64,000 bases of DNA from an uncultured Bradyrhizobium sp. (GCF_936928535.1 NZ_CAKZHY010000099.1:62001-126000); one strand, 5' to 3'; counted from the stretch's first letter, positions 35,515 to 44,459 are shown. A program made the numbers and translations. Notes: generated from the sequence alone by a model not told the origin.

Positions 35515-36483
35515 ATGAGCACAGCCCTTGTTGAACCCGGATATGCGCCTCACGCCAGATACGAGCGCCTGATCGTTGCGGCCAAACATGTTCCGTCCGC
35601 CGCGACCATTGTCGTCCATCCTTGCGACGAGACATCACTGGCTGGCGTCTGCGAAGCTGCGGAGATCGGGATCATCAAGCCGATTCTCGTCGGCCCGCGC
35701 GACAGGATTAGGTCCACGGCGGCCAGCCACGGCTTGGACATCGCGAGGTTCGAGATCGTGGATGCGCCGCACAGCGATGCAGCCGCTGCCAAAGGCGTCG
35801 AACTCGTGCACGAAGGCCGCGGCGAGCTCCTGATGAAAGGGAGCCTGCATACCGACGAATTGATGCGAAGCGTGACGGCAGTCGCCGGGGGGCTGCGCAC
35901 CAACCGGCGGATCAGCCACGTCTACGTGATGGACGTCCCCGGTTACGCCGAAACGCTCTTCATCACGGATGCGGCAATCAACATCTTCCCGGATCTCGAC
36001 GCCAAGCGCGACATCGTGCAAAACGCGATTGATCTGTTCATCCAGATCGGGCTGGGATCGCACCCGCGCGTCGCGCTGCTATCGGCCGTGGAGACCGTGA
36101 CGACCAAGATTCCCTCGACGATCGATGCCGCTGCGCTGTGCAAGATGGCGGACCGCGGCCAGATCACCGGCGGCATCCTGGATGGTCCGCTTGCCTTCGA
36201 CAACGCGGTCGATCTGAAAGCGGCTGAGATCAAGGGCATCAAATCGCCCGTTGCAGGCAGGGCACAGATCCTCGTCGTGCCCGATCTTGAGGCCGGCAAC
36301 ATGCTGGCGAAGAATCTCACCTTCCTTGCCAAAGCCGATGCCGCGGGCATCGTACTCGGCGCTCGCGTGCCGATCGTACTGACCTCGCGCGCTGACAGCG
36401 TGCGGGCGCGCCTGGCCTCCTGTGCGATGGCCGTGCTCGCTGCCGACGCACGTCGACGCCTCCATCCCGTTCCCCCGGTCTGA
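35515..36483 (+). CDS. Phosphate acetyl/butyryltransferase family protein
   Basis: A 322-aa PTA/PTB-family acyltransferase moving an acyl group between CoA and phosphate. Typical parts are YERLIVAAKHVPSAATIVVHP, ILVGPRDRIR, LMKGSLHTDELM, ITDAAINIFPDLDAK, VALLSAVETVTTKIPSTIDA and ITGGILDGPLAFDNAV. It corresponds to the C-terminal domain of proteins annotated as bifunctional enoyl-CoA hydratase/phosphate acetyltransferase but stands alone. GGTGA precedes ATG 35515 (MSTALVEPGY). The usual partner acetate kinase is not adjacent. It ends only 4 bp from the convergent methyltransferase stop. Confidence 0.88.
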   Translation: MSTALVEPGYAPHARYERLIVAAKHVPSAATIVVHPCDETSLAGVCEAAEIGIIKPILVGPRDRIRSTAASHGLDIARFEIVDAPHSDAAAAKGVELVHEGRGELLMKGSLHTDELMRSVTAVAGGLRTNRRISHVYVMDVPGYAETLFITDAAINIFPDLDAKRDIVQNAIDLFIQIGLGSHPRVALLSAVETVTTKIPSTIDAAALCKMADRGQITGGILDGPLAFDNAVDLKAAEIKGIKSPVAGRAQILVVPDLEAGNMLAKNLTFLAKADAAGIVLGARVPIVLTSRADSVRARLASCAMAVLAADARRRLHPVPPV

Positions 36484-36487
36484 GGGG

Positions 36488-37528
36488 CTAACAGGCCTCC
36501 CGGCCGGCCGCCTTCATCCGGTAGTGGCTGACGCCCCATTCCGTGCCGTCAGCGTAGCCGAACAGGCCTGCGGTGGCGAGGAAGAACCAGCGCCAGCGCC
36601 GCATCCACAACGCGGTGTCCTCGCCATAGACGTTGCGCAAGCAGGCTTCGATCGCGTCGCGATGCGCGTCGAAATTGGCGAGCCAGTCCATGGCCGTGCG
36701 CTGATAATGCGTGCCGCTCCAGCGCCATTCCTTCTCGACCTCGAAGATATCGGCATATTGCCTGACGAGCTGATGGCTCGGCATCACCCCGCCGGTGAAG
36801 AAATGCTGCGCGATCCAGTCCTCGCGATTGGCGCGATCGAACACGTAAGAGCCGGCGCGATGGGTGAAGATGTGCATGAAGAAGCGCCCGTCCGGCGCGA
36901 GCCATGAGCGCACGCGCGTCATCAGCTTGCGCCAGTTCATCATGTGCTCGAACATCTCGATCGAGACGATGCGGTCGAACCGGCCTTCCGGCGCGAACAC
37001 GTTCATGTCCGACGTGACGACGCGCAAGTTCAGCAGGCCGCGCTGCTGCGCGATGTCCTCGATATAGGCGCGCTGCGATTGCGAGTTCGAGACCGCGGTC
37101 ACCCGGGCATGCGGAAACTGCCGCGCGATCCACAGCGACAGCGAGCCCCAGCCGCAGCCGAGCTCGAGGATGGTCTGGCCGTCGACAAGACCGGCATGCT
37201 CGACGGTCTGGCGCAGCGATTCCTCCTCGGCTTCCTGCAGCGTCGTCGCATCCGTCTTGTAGAAGCAGGAGGAATATTTCCGGTTCGGGCCCAGCACCTG
37301 CGCGAAGAAGCTTTGCGGCACTTCGTAATGCTGGCTGTTGGCGGCGTCCGTGTGCTCGGCGATCGGCCGCAGCATCATCTTTCCTGCGAAGGCGGCATCG
37401 TCGGCTGCGCCGTGCGCGGCGAGGCGCGTTGCGGTGCGTGAGCACAGGCGCTGGATGGCGGCGCGAACCACCAGATCCGGCAACGGCACGCGTTCGGCAG
37501 TCCCGATGATCGTGGACACGACGCTCAT
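36488..37528 (-). CDS. Cyclopropane-fatty-acyl-phospholipid synthase-family methyltransferase
   Basis: A 346-aa SAM-dependent methyltransferase of the CFA synthase family. QHYEVPQSFFAQVLGPNRKYSSCFY is the family lead-in, ILELGCGWGSLSLWIARQFP the SAM motif I, and IVSIEMFEHMMNWRKLM and FFMHIFTHR follow, with the C-terminal HYQRTAMDWLANFDAH. I start at ATG 37528, which overlaps the stop of the DUF1295 gene by 4 bp. It is shorter than E. coli Cfa and lacks most of its N-terminal domain. Pairing with a DUF1295 reductase-like gene suggests modification of membrane unsaturated fatty acids; the product is not certain. Confidence 0.88.
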   Translation of the reverse strand: MSVVSTIIGTAERVPLPDLVVRAAIQRLCSRTATRLAAHGAADDAAFAGKMMLRPIAEHTDAANSQHYEVPQSFFAQVLGPNRKYSSCFYKTDATTLQEAEEESLRQTVEHAGLVDGQTILELGCGWGSLSLWIARQFPHARVTAVSNSQSQRAYIEDIAQQRGLLNLRVVTSDMNVFAPEGRFDRIVSIEMFEHMMNWRKLMTRVRSWLAPDGRFFMHIFTHRAGSYVFDRANREDWIAQHFFTGGVMPSHQLVRQYADIFEVEKEWRWSGTHYQRTAMDWLANFDAHRDAIEACLRNVYGEDTALWMRRWRWFFLATAGLFGYADGTEWGVSHYRMKAAGREAC

Positions 37529-38334
37529 GCGGCCATTCCCTCTCGCGGTGGCAACGGAAAGAACATGCTGGTTCGGGATTGGTAGGCGCGGTAGCGCTCG
37601 CCGCGCGATCGCAGCATCTGCGCTTCCAGCGGCGGGATGCCGGTGACGTGGACCAGGATCCAGTACATGAAGATGGGTGCGAGCAGGCTGGCCCAGCCCC
37701 AGGGATAGCCGGCTGCGAGACCAATCACGGGATAAGCGAGCCAGCCGAACCATTCGAAGAAATAATTGGGATGGCGCGACCAGCGCCACAGGCCGGCATC
37801 GCAGACCTTGCCATGGTTGGCGGGGTCATGCCGGAAGCGGCGCAGCTGCGCATCCGCCAACGCCTCGCCGGCGATTCCGATCAGCAGGATGACGGCTCCA
37901 AGGACGTCCTGAATCCGCAAGGCCGGTTCAGGCACATGCGCGGCGACGAAGATCGAAAACACCAGCGGCACCGAGCCCAGCGCCTGGTTTTGCAGGAAGA
38001 TGAACATCCGCCTGGGAGCATTGAGGCCCCACTCGGCGGCAAAGGCGGCATAGCGGGGGTCGTCGGTGATCCCCCTGGTGCGGATCGCGATATGGGTGCC
38101 GAGCCGGAGCGACCAGACCGCGACCAGGCCGGCCACCAGCCACTGCCTGACATTGGACCCCTCGCCTCCGAGCGGCCACAGCGCGCTGCCGGCGCCGACC
38201 AGCCCGACCGAGAAGGTCCAGATCGTATCGACCCAGCCGGAATTGCCGCTGCGCTGCTGCACAACCCAGGCGAATGCCATCAGGACCGCGAGCGAGAGCG
38301 CGATGGAAGCCAATCCCCCAAGAAACATCGCCAT
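37525..38334 (-). CDS. DUF1295 integral membrane protein (steroid 5-alpha-reductase/isoprenylcysteine methyltransferase-like)
   Basis: A 269-aa protein with about six membrane spans. The C-terminal signature is GLWRWSRHPNYFFEWFGWLAYP, then the ERYRAYQSRTSMFFPLPP end typical of DUF1295. Family relatives are NADPH-dependent reductases or methyltransferases of lipid substrates. Start ATG 38334 or 38328. It overlaps the downstream CFA-synthase-like gene (ATGA), so the two are translationally coupled and likely act on the same lipid. Confidence 0.87.
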   Translation of the reverse strand: MAMFLGGLASIALSLAVLMAFAWVVQQRSGNSGWVDTIWTFSVGLVGAGSALWPLGGEGSNVRQWLVAGLVAVWSLRLGTHIAIRTRGITDDPRYAAFAAEWGLNAPRRMFIFLQNQALGSVPLVFSIFVAAHVPEPALRIQDVLGAVILLIGIAGEALADAQLRRFRHDPANHGKVCDAGLWRWSRHPNYFFEWFGWLAYPVIGLAAGYPWGWASLLAPIFMYWILVHVTGIPPLEAQMLRSRGERYRAYQSRTSMFFPLPPREGMAA

Positions 38335-38504
38335 GCAAAAAATCCGACCTAAGCCTGTGGAATGCCGAAGTTTTGCAAAATACGTCTGTATCAAAGCGCG
38401 GTTTCAGCTTTGGGTTCCCCACCCCTTCCCGAAATCCGCACATCCGGCGCTTTTTTTGCACCCGGCCTGTGCCATAGTGCGGAGGCAAGCAAGCTTCGTA
38501 ATGG

Positions 38505-39539
38505 ATGATCCCGGCCATGCCGTCAGGCGCCTCGCCCCGTTCCGCCATCGACATCGAGTACACAAAACTGTCCTCCCCCAGCGTCTTCCTGGTGCGGATG
38601 CTGGTTTTCCTGGTGCTGTGCGCGCTGGTGGGCGTGGTGCTCTACAAACAGATCATCCAGGCCTTCTTCGCCAATCCCGGGCTGAACGCCCTGATCGGGG
38701 CCGTGCTGTTCATCGGCATCGTGCTGGCCTTCCGCCAGGTCATCCGGCTCTATCCTGAAGTCTCCTGGGTCAACAATTTCCGCATCGCCGATCCCGGCCT
38801 CGCGCCGGCCCGGCACCCCAAACTCTTGGCGCCGATGGCGATGATCCTGGGCGGCGAGCGCACCGGGCGGATGTCGATCACCCAGACCACGATGCGGCAT
38901 CTGCTCGATTCCATCGCGACGCGCCTGGATGAGGCCCGCGACATCTCCCGCTACATGACCGGCCTGCTCGTGTTCCTCGGCCTGCTCGGCACCTTCTGGG
39001 GCCTGATCGAGACGGTCGGCTCGGTCGGCAAGGTCATCGACGGGCTCAAGGTCGGGGGCGATGCCGGCGCGCTGTTCGACACGCTGAAGGAAGGCCTCGC
39101 CGCCCCGCTCGGCGGCATGGGCATCTCGTTTTCCTCATCACTGTTCGGCCTTGCCGGCTCGCTGATCCTCGGCTTTCTCGATTTGCAATCGAGCCAGGCG
39201 CAGAACCGCTTCTACACCGACCTCGAGGACTGGCTCGCCACCACCGTGCGCGAATACGGCAGCGGCGAAGTCACCGTCGCCGCTGCCGCCGGCGGCGGGG
39301 TTGCCAGCGGCGAGCTGCAGGCCGCCGTCGAGCGGCTGCGTGGCGTGCTTGAGGAAGGCAGCGCCAGCCGCGGCACCACGGCGGCGATGGCGAGCCTTGC
39401 CGAAGCCATCCAGGCGCTGGTGTCGCACATGCGGACCGAGCAGCAGATGATCCGCGAATGGGCTGACGGCCAGGGCGAGCAGAACCGCGAGATCCGTCGC
39501 CTCCTGGAGCGCATCGCGCGCCAGCCCGAGAAGAGTTAA
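38505..39539 (+). CDS. MotA/TolQ/ExbB-like proton channel protein
   Basis: A 344-aa membrane protein. The N-terminal third has two spans (VFLVRMLVFLVLCALVGVVLY and LNALIGAVLFIGIVLAF), a cytoplasmic loop, then two more (GLLVFLGLLGTFWGLIETVG and PLGGMGISFSSSLFGLAGSLILGFLD) with the small-residue pattern of proton-channel TolQ/MotA proteins. A glycine-rich linker and a cytoplasmic helical tail follow (residues 255-344). An alternative start is ATG 38517. It lies 24 bp before the OmpA/MotB-like gene; the pair resembles a stator unit, but no flagellar or tol genes are near. Confidence 0.85.
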   Translation: MIPAMPSGASPRSAIDIEYTKLSSPSVFLVRMLVFLVLCALVGVVLYKQIIQAFFANPGLNALIGAVLFIGIVLAFRQVIRLYPEVSWVNNFRIADPGLAPARHPKLLAPMAMILGGERTGRMSITQTTMRHLLDSIATRLDEARDISRYMTGLLVFLGLLGTFWGLIETVGSVGKVIDGLKVGGDAGALFDTLKEGLAAPLGGMGISFSSSLFGLAGSLILGFLDLQSSQAQNRFYTDLEDWLATTVREYGSGEVTVAAAAGGGVASGELQAAVERLRGVLEEGSASRGTTAAMASLAEAIQALVSHMRTEQQMIREWADGQGEQNREIRRLLERIARQPEKS

Positions 39540-39563
39540 GCAATCAACGTTTGAGAGGCGAGC

Positions 39564-40592
39564 ATGGCTCTAGCCCGCGGCCGCCGCAGCGAAGGCGCCT
39601 TCAACTACTGGCCCGGATTCGTCGACGCGCTGTCGACGCTGGTGCTGTCGATCGTGTTCCTGTTGTCGGTGTTCCTGGTCGTGCAGTTCTTCCTGTCGCA
39701 GGAGGTGACTGGCAAGGACAAGGCGCTGGAGCAACTCAACGCCAAGATTGCCCAGCTCACCGAGCTGTTGTCGCTGGAGAAGCTCGGCAAGCTCTCGCTC
39801 GACGATCAGGTCTCGCAACTGAAGGCGGGCCTCGCCTCGGCCGAGACCGAGCGCGACCGCATGAAGGGCCTCTATGAGGGCCTCGCCAATGCCGGCAACG
39901 ACGCGCAAGGCAAGACCGCCGAACTCGGCAAGGCGCTCGACTCCGAGAAGGCGGTGTCGGCGCGGGCGCTGGCACAGATCGAGGTGCTGAACCAGCAGAT
40001 CAGCGCGCTGCGCCGGCAATTGGCGGCACTCGAGGAAGCGCTCGATGCGTCGGAAAAGAAAGACAAGGAATCGCAGAACCGCATCGCCGATCTCGGCTCG
40101 CGCCTGAACGTTGCGCTGGCGCAGCGCGTGCAGGAATTGTCGCGCTACCGCTCGGAGTTCTTCGGGCGCCTGCGCGCCATTCTCGGCAACCGCCCCGACA
40201 TCCGCGTGGTCGGCGACCGCTTCGTGTTCCAGTCCGAAGTGTTCTTCGACACCGGACAGGCGACGCTCCTGCCCGAGGGCCGTGCCGAGCTCGACACGGT
40301 GGCCGCCGCGCTGATCGAGCTCGACAAGAAGATTCCGGCCGAGATCGCCTGGGTGCTGCGCGTCGACGGCCACACCGACGTGCGGCCGGTCAACGGCCCG
40401 AACTTCAAGTCGAACTGGGACCTGTCGTCAGCGCGCGCGATCTCGGTGGTGCAATATCTGATCTCACTCGGCGTGCCCGCCCAGCGCCTCGTCGCCGCGG
40501 GCTTTGCCGAATTCCAGCCGCTCGATCCCGGCAACACCGAAGACGCCTACAAGCGCAACCGCCGCATCGAGCTGAAGCTGACGGAGCGGTAG
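39564..40592 (+). CDS. OmpA/MotB-like peptidoglycan-binding protein with long coiled coil
   Basis: A 342-aa protein. One N-terminal membrane span contains the MotB-like Asp (NYWPGFVDALSTLVLSIVFLLSVFLVVQFF). Residues 50-190 are an almost continuous coiled coil (QLNAKIAQLTELLSLEKLGK through EEALDASEKKDKE). Residues 205-342 are the OmpA/MotB domain: DTGQATLLPEGRAELD, VDGHTDVRPVN and YKRNRRIELKL. It would couple proton flow through the MotA-like partner to a peptidoglycan-anchored process. The coiled coil is much longer than the linker of MotB. The stop overlaps the GNAT start. Confidence 0.88.
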   Translation: MALARGRRSEGAFNYWPGFVDALSTLVLSIVFLLSVFLVVQFFLSQEVTGKDKALEQLNAKIAQLTELLSLEKLGKLSLDDQVSQLKAGLASAETERDRMKGLYEGLANAGNDAQGKTAELGKALDSEKAVSARALAQIEVLNQQISALRRQLAALEEALDASEKKDKESQNRIADLGSRLNVALAQRVQELSRYRSEFFGRLRAILGNRPDIRVVGDRFVFQSEVFFDTGQATLLPEGRAELDTVAAALIELDKKIPAEIAWVLRVDGHTDVRPVNGPNFKSNWDLSSARAISVVQYLISLGVPAQRLVAAGFAEFQPLDPGNTEDAYKRNRRIELKLTER

Positions 40593-41038
40593 TGAGCGCG
40601 CTCCGCCTCCGTCCCTACGCAGACGCCGACGAAGCGGCGGCGATCGAGCTCTGGCATCGGACCTGGCAGCAGGCCTATCCGCAGATCGATTTCGCTGCGC
40701 GGCTGGACTGGTGGCGCGAACGCTGGCGCAAGGATCTGGTGCCGAAGGCCCAGATCGTCGTCTCGGAACAAGACGGCGCGCTGACGGGTTTTGTGACCAT
40801 CGACGGCGACGGTTATCTCGACCAGCTGGTGGTTGACCCCAACCACTGGGGCTCGGATGCGGCACGTCTGCTGGTGGACGAAGCCAAGCGCCTGTCGCCA
40901 TCGGGCGTGACGCTGCTGGTCAACAAGGACAACGCCCGCGCCATCCGCTTTTACGAGCGCAACGGCTTTGCCGATGCCGGCGAGGATTTGAACCCGACCT
41001 CGGGGCGGCCCGTGCTGAAGATGGCGTGGCGGCCGTGA
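40592..41038 (+). CDS. GNAT-family N-acetyltransferase
   Basis: A 148-aa acetyltransferase. RLRPYADADEAAAIELWHRTWQQAYPQID is the substrate-side helix pair, FVTIDGDGYLDQLVVDPNHWGSDAARLLVDEAKR contains the acetyl-CoA loop (degenerate Q/RxxGxG/A, here HWGSDA), and NKDNARAIRFYERNGFADAG is the C-terminal motif. GTG 40592 shares bases with the upstream TAG stop (TAGTG), so it is coupled to the OmpA-like gene. Substrate unknown. Confidence 0.87.
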   Translation: MSALRLRPYADADEAAAIELWHRTWQQAYPQIDFAARLDWWRERWRKDLVPKAQIVVSEQDGALTGFVTIDGDGYLDQLVVDPNHWGSDAARLLVDEAKRLSPSGVTLLVNKDNARAIRFYERNGFADAGEDLNPTSGRPVLKMAWRP

Positions 41039-41105
41039 TTTCTGTCACGCAATTGCGTGGCGCGGTTTGCGAGTGTGGCATCAAGCAGGCAGATGGAGAG
41101 GATCA

Positions 41106-41369
41106 ATGCGGCTGAGCAACCTGGCCAAGGGGTCTTCGGTGTTCCTCGGCGTCATCGTTGCCGGCTATGTGTCGAGCGTTTATGTCGACCAGCGCCTGGC
41201 GCCGCCAGCAAAGACAGCGAGTGAGACGACAGCGTCGCCAGCTCCGACGAGCACCCCTGCTCCGACGGAAATCCCCGCCAACGGAGGCTCGCCCTGTATC
41301 GGCGAGGGCGGAAGCTGGAAGAACTGGCCCTGGCCGAACGTGCCGATGGGCTCGCCGAAGTGCAAGTGA
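41106..41369 (+). CDS. Small membrane-anchored hypothetical protein
   Basis: An 87-aa protein: one N-terminal membrane segment or signal anchor (SVFLGVIVAGYVSSVYV), then an Ala/Pro/Thr/Ser-rich linker (residues 33-58), then a short tail with two cysteines (SPCIGEGGSWKNWPWPNVPMG, SPKCK) that could form a disulfide in the periplasm. GGAGAGG precedes ATG 41106. I do not recognise the family. It lies 67 bp after the GNAT gene and ends 16 bp from the convergent ABC transporter. Confidence 0.65.
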   Translation: MRLSNLAKGSSVFLGVIVAGYVSSVYVDQRLAPPAKTASETTASPAPTSTPAPTEIPANGGSPCIGEGGSWKNWPWPNVPMGSPKCK

Positions 41370-41385
41370 GGCGTGACGCTACGCC

Positions 41386-43212
41386 TCACGCCCCCTCGAA
41401 CTGCAACCTCGCCAGCCTCGCATAGAGCCCGTTCGCGGCAACCAGTTCGGCATGCGTGCCCTGCTCGACGATCCTGCCCTGGTCCATCACCAGGATGCGG
41501 TCGCAGGAGAGCACGGTGGCGAGGCGGTGCGCGATCACCAGCGTGGTGCGGTGGCTCATCAGCTCTTCGAGCGCGGTCTGCACCAGCGTCTCGCTTTCGG
41601 CGTCGAGCGCGGAGGTCGCTTCATCGAGCAGCAGCAGCGGCGCATCGCGCAGGATGGCGCGGGCGATCGCGATGCGCTGGCGTTGGCCGCCTGACAGCGT
41701 CACGCCGCGCTCGCCGAGCGGGGTGTCAAAGCCTTCGGGCAGGCGGCGGATGAACTCGCTGGCGTGCGCGAGATCAGCGGCACGCTCGACCTCGGCATCA
41801 CTGGCATCGGGCCGGCCGAAACGGATGTTCTCGCGGGCGCTGGCCGCGAACACGTTGGATTCCTGCGGCACCAGCGCGATGCGCGAACGGAAATCGCGCG
41901 GATCGGCGGATTTCACCGGCACGCCGTCAAGCGAGATCGCGCCGCTGCGCGGATCATAGAAGCGCAGCAAGAGATGGAAGATGGTGCTCTTGCCGGCGCC
42001 AGACGGGCCGACGATCGCGACCTTCTCGCCCGGACGCACGGTGAACGAGACGGCATCGAGCACGCTGACGTCGGGACGCGCGGGATAGGCGAAGCTGACG
42101 TGATCGAACCCGATCTCACCGCGGCCCGGCACCGGCAGCGCGCGCGGCGATGCGGGCGCCTTGATGTCGGGCTGTACGTGCAGAATCTCGAACAGACGTT
42201 CGGCGGCGCCTGACGCGGCCGACACCTCGCCCCAGACCTCGCTGAGCTGGCCGAGGCCCCCGGCGGCGAAGGCCGCATAGAGCACGAACTGGCCGAGGCG
42301 GCCCGGCGTGATCGCGCCTGTCAGCACGTCATGCGAGCCGATCCAGAGGATGCCGACCACGCTTGTGAACACGATGAAGATGACGATGGCGGTGAGAACC
42401 GCGCGCGCTTGCGTCGAGGTGCGCGCGGCATCATAGGCCTGCTCGACCTCGCCGCCAAAACGCTTCGCCGCCAGCCCTTCGCTGGTATAGGCCTGCACGG
42501 TGCGGATCGCGCCGACCAGCTCGCCGGCATAGGCGGAGGCATCGGCCAGCGTGTCCTGCGCATTGCGCGACAAGCGCCGCACCCAGCGTCCGAACGCGAC
42601 CAGCGGCAGCACGATCAGCGGGATTGCCAACAGCACGAAGCCCGAGAGACGCGGGCTGGTAATGACCATCATGGCTGCCGCGCCAAAAAACATCATCAGA
42701 TTGCGCAGCGCGATCGACACGGAGGCGCCGACCGCGGATTTGATCTGTGTCGTGTCAGCGGTAAGCCGCGACACCAGTTCGCCGCTGCGCGCGGAATCGA
42801 AGAAAGACGGCGACAGCGAGAGCAGATGTGCAAACACGTCGCGCCGGAGGTCGGCGACGATGCGCTCGCCGATCGTCATCACGAGGTAGTAGCGCGATGC
42901 GCTCGCGAGCGCGAGCACGGCGACGACGGCGATCATCACCGAGAAGTAGTTGTTGATCATCGCGATGCCTTCGGGCGTCAGCCCGAAATCGATCATCCGG
43001 CGCACTGCGACCGGCACCAGCAGCGTCGTCAGTGCCGCAACCGTCAGCGCGACGAAGGCGAGCGCCGCCCGGCCCCGATAGCGGGCGACATAAGGCGCGA
43101 GCGCCATCAGCGGCCGCAGCTTGGCCCGGTTCTTGGCGGGCTGCTCGATCAGCTCGGCTTCGATCGACGGGGCTTGTGCGGGCAGGGTTTCAAGCCGTTC
43201 AACAGCGCTCAT
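41386..43212 (-). CDS. ABC transporter, fused permease/ATPase (MsbA/ABCB-like exporter)
   Basis: A 608-aa half-transporter working as a homodimer. Residues 40-330 form six spans (ABC transmembrane type 1), with [23 protein letters not shown] typical of this exporter group. The nucleotide-binding domain has Walker [11 protein letters not shown]-loop VPQESNVF, signature [14 protein letters not shown], Walker [16 protein letters not shown] and switch HRLATV. I use ATG 43212 (MSAVERL); longer forms are possible. Substrate unknown; lipid or drug export is common in this group. Confidence 0.92.
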   Translation of the reverse strand: MSAVERLETLPAQAPSIEAELIEQPAKNRAKLRPLMALAPYVARYRGRAALAFVALTVAALTTLLVPVAVRRMIDFGLTPEGIAMINNYFSVMIAVVAVLALASASRYYLVMTIGERIVADLRRDVFAHLLSLSPSFFDSARSGELVSRLTADTTQIKSAVGASVSIALRNLMMFFGAAAMMVITSPRLSGFVLLAIPLIVLPLVAFGRWVRRLSRNAQDTLADASAYAGELVGAIRTVQAYTSEGLAAKRFGGEVEQAYDAARTSTQARAVLTAIVIFIVFTSVVGILWIGSHDVLTGAITPGRLGQFVLYAAFAAGGLGQLSEVWGEVSAASGAAERLFEILHVQPDIKAPASPRALPVPGRGEIGFDHVSFAYPARPDVSVLDAVSFTVRPGEKVAIVGPSGAGKSTIFHLLLRFYDPRSGAISLDGVPVKSADPRDFRSRIALVPQESNVFAASARENIRFGRPDASDAEVERAADLAHASEFIRRLPEGFDTPLGERGVTLSGGQRQRIAIARAILRDAPLLLLDEATSALDAESETLVQTALEELMSHRTTLVIAHRLATVLSCDRILVMDQGRIVEQGTHAELVAANGLYARLARLQFEGA

Positions 43213-43413
43213 TGGAATCCGACCAAAAGAGAGACGTTCGCTCCACATAGGCCGCGGCACGGGGCGAGGCAAATCCGGGATGTACCGTAAGGAGCAGCCC
43301 GGTTCTCAAGCCCCCACAATGGCTTGTTTTGAAGGCCCCCGTGCGGTATAGACCCCTCCAAATCCGTCATTCGATAGTCACTCAAGCCGGGCGCGGGCGC
43401 CCTAGGAATTGTC

Positions 43414-43641
43414 ATGAAAGCCGAAATTCATCCGAATTATCATACGATTAAAGTCGTCATGACCGACGGAACCGAGTACCTGACCCGCTCCACCTGGGGC
43501 AAGGAAGGCGATACGCTGAACCTCGACATCGACCCGAAGTCGCATCCGGCCTGGACCGGCGGCAACGCCCAGCTGATGGATCGCGGCGGCCGCGTCTCGC
43601 GCTTCCCGAAGAAGTTTTCGGGCTTCCTCAAAAAGGATTGA
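43414..43641 (+). CDS. rpmE: 50S ribosomal protein L31
   Basis: A 75-aa L31, beginning [19 protein letters not shown] and ending [15 protein letters not shown]. It contains no cysteine, so it is the zinc-free (C-minus) form usual in alphaproteobacteria. A strong intrinsic terminator follows at 43665-43700. The gene stands alone, divergent from the ABC transporter. Confidence 0.97.
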   Translation: MKAEIHPNYHTIKVVMTDGTEYLTRSTWGKEGDTLNLDIDPKSHPAWTGGNAQLMDRGGRVSRFPKKFSGFLKKD

Positions 43642-43664
43642 TCCGGCCAAAATGGCTGGAGACG

Positions 43665-43700
43665 AAAAACGCCCCCGGAGAGCCGGGGGCGTTTTTGTTT
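43665..43700 (+). terminator. Intrinsic terminator of rpmE
   Basis: AAAAACGCCCCCGG-AGAG-CCGGGGGCGTTTTT followed by GTTT: a stem of 10 GC-rich pairs plus A-U pairs, 4-nt loop and a T-run, 24 bp after the rpmE stop. The A-rich upstream arm means it could also work on the other strand. Confidence 0.95.
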
Positions 43701-43705
43701 GAGCC

Positions 43706-43783
43706 CGTCATTCCGGGGCGGCTCGCAGAGCCGAACCGGAATCTCGAGATTCCGGGTTCGCGCTTCGCGCGCCCCGGAATGAC
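43706..43783. repeat. Palindromic intergenic repeat, family D copy 2
   Basis: GTCATTCCGGGGCGGCTCGC, AGAGCCGAACCGGAATCTCG on the left; AGATTCCGGGTTCGCGC and GCGCGCCCCGGAATGAC on the right. It lies between the rpmE terminator and the convergent DUF1465 gene. Confidence 0.87.
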
Positions 43784-43789
43784 GACGCC

Positions 43790-44299
43790 TTACCGCTCGA
43801 ACGCAGCCTTGAGCGCGTTGAGATGCGGCACCAGCGGGTTGCCGATTGCGATGTGGTCGGCCGGCGGGGTGTGGATCGAGGTGTCGAGGCGGCGGACGCG
43901 GGTCTGCAGGCTCATCGAGCGCTCGATCAGATCCTGAAGCTGCGCCGGCAGCTTCTCGATGGTGTCGACGGGGCCGGGATCGGCGGCGGTGAGCTTGACC
44001 TTGGTCTTCTCGCGGTTGGCCTGGACCAGCGTCATCTCGCCTTCCTTGACGGCGCGGTGCAGCAGCAGCCACGAGGCGAGCTGCATCAGGCGCGTGGTGA
44101 GGCGCATGCTCTCGGTCGCGTAGGTGAGGCTGACGGCGCGGTCGAGCGCCTTGGCCTCGTTGCGGCCAGCGCCGTCCAGATAGGCGGCGGTCTCTTCGAC
44201 GAGATCCATGCCCTCGCGGAACAGGACGCCGAACGCCGCAGAATTGGTGAACCGCTCGCTGAGTTGAACGAGAGCGCCGTCGGCTTGCAAACGTTCCAT
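43790..44299 (-). CDS. rcdA: RcdA-family protein (DUF1465), candidate CtrA-degradation adaptor
   Basis: A 169-aa helical protein matching DUF1465, the family of Caulobacter RcdA, which helps ClpXP degrade the cell-cycle regulator CtrA together with CpdR and PopA. Visible features are FTNSAAFGVLFREGMDLVEETAAYLDG, LDRAVSLTYATESMRLTTRLMQLASWLLLHRAV and the conserved helical core. GTTAACC directly precedes the ATG at 44299. The assignment to RcdA rests on family recall and on the cell-cycle-linked neighbourhood in alphaproteobacteria, not on a search. Confidence 0.78.
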   Translation of the reverse strand: MERLQADGALVQLSERFTNSAAFGVLFREGMDLVEETAAYLDGAGRNEAKALDRAVSLTYATESMRLTTRLMQLASWLLLHRAVKEGEMTLVQANREKTKVKLTAADPGPVDTIEKLPAQLQDLIERSMSLQTRVRRLDTSIHTPPADHIAIGNPLVPHLNALKAAFER

Positions 44300-44459
44300 G
44301 GTTAACGCCCCTTACGCAACTGTTTACCTGTCCGGCTTTGGCGCCGGCTTATGATGAACAAATCATTGCGCGGGGGGCTGGCGGAGTCCAGCGACAAGCG
44401 CGGATATGGTTTCCGCGGGTCATTCCCGGGAATTCAACCGCCGCTAGAGACGAAACCAC

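Noticed and set aside
38505-40592. Zorya-type phage defence (ZorA/ZorB)
   Set aside because: The MotA-like protein has only a short cytoplasmic tail, and no ZorC, ZorD or ZorE gene follows; the next genes are a GNAT and an ABC exporter.
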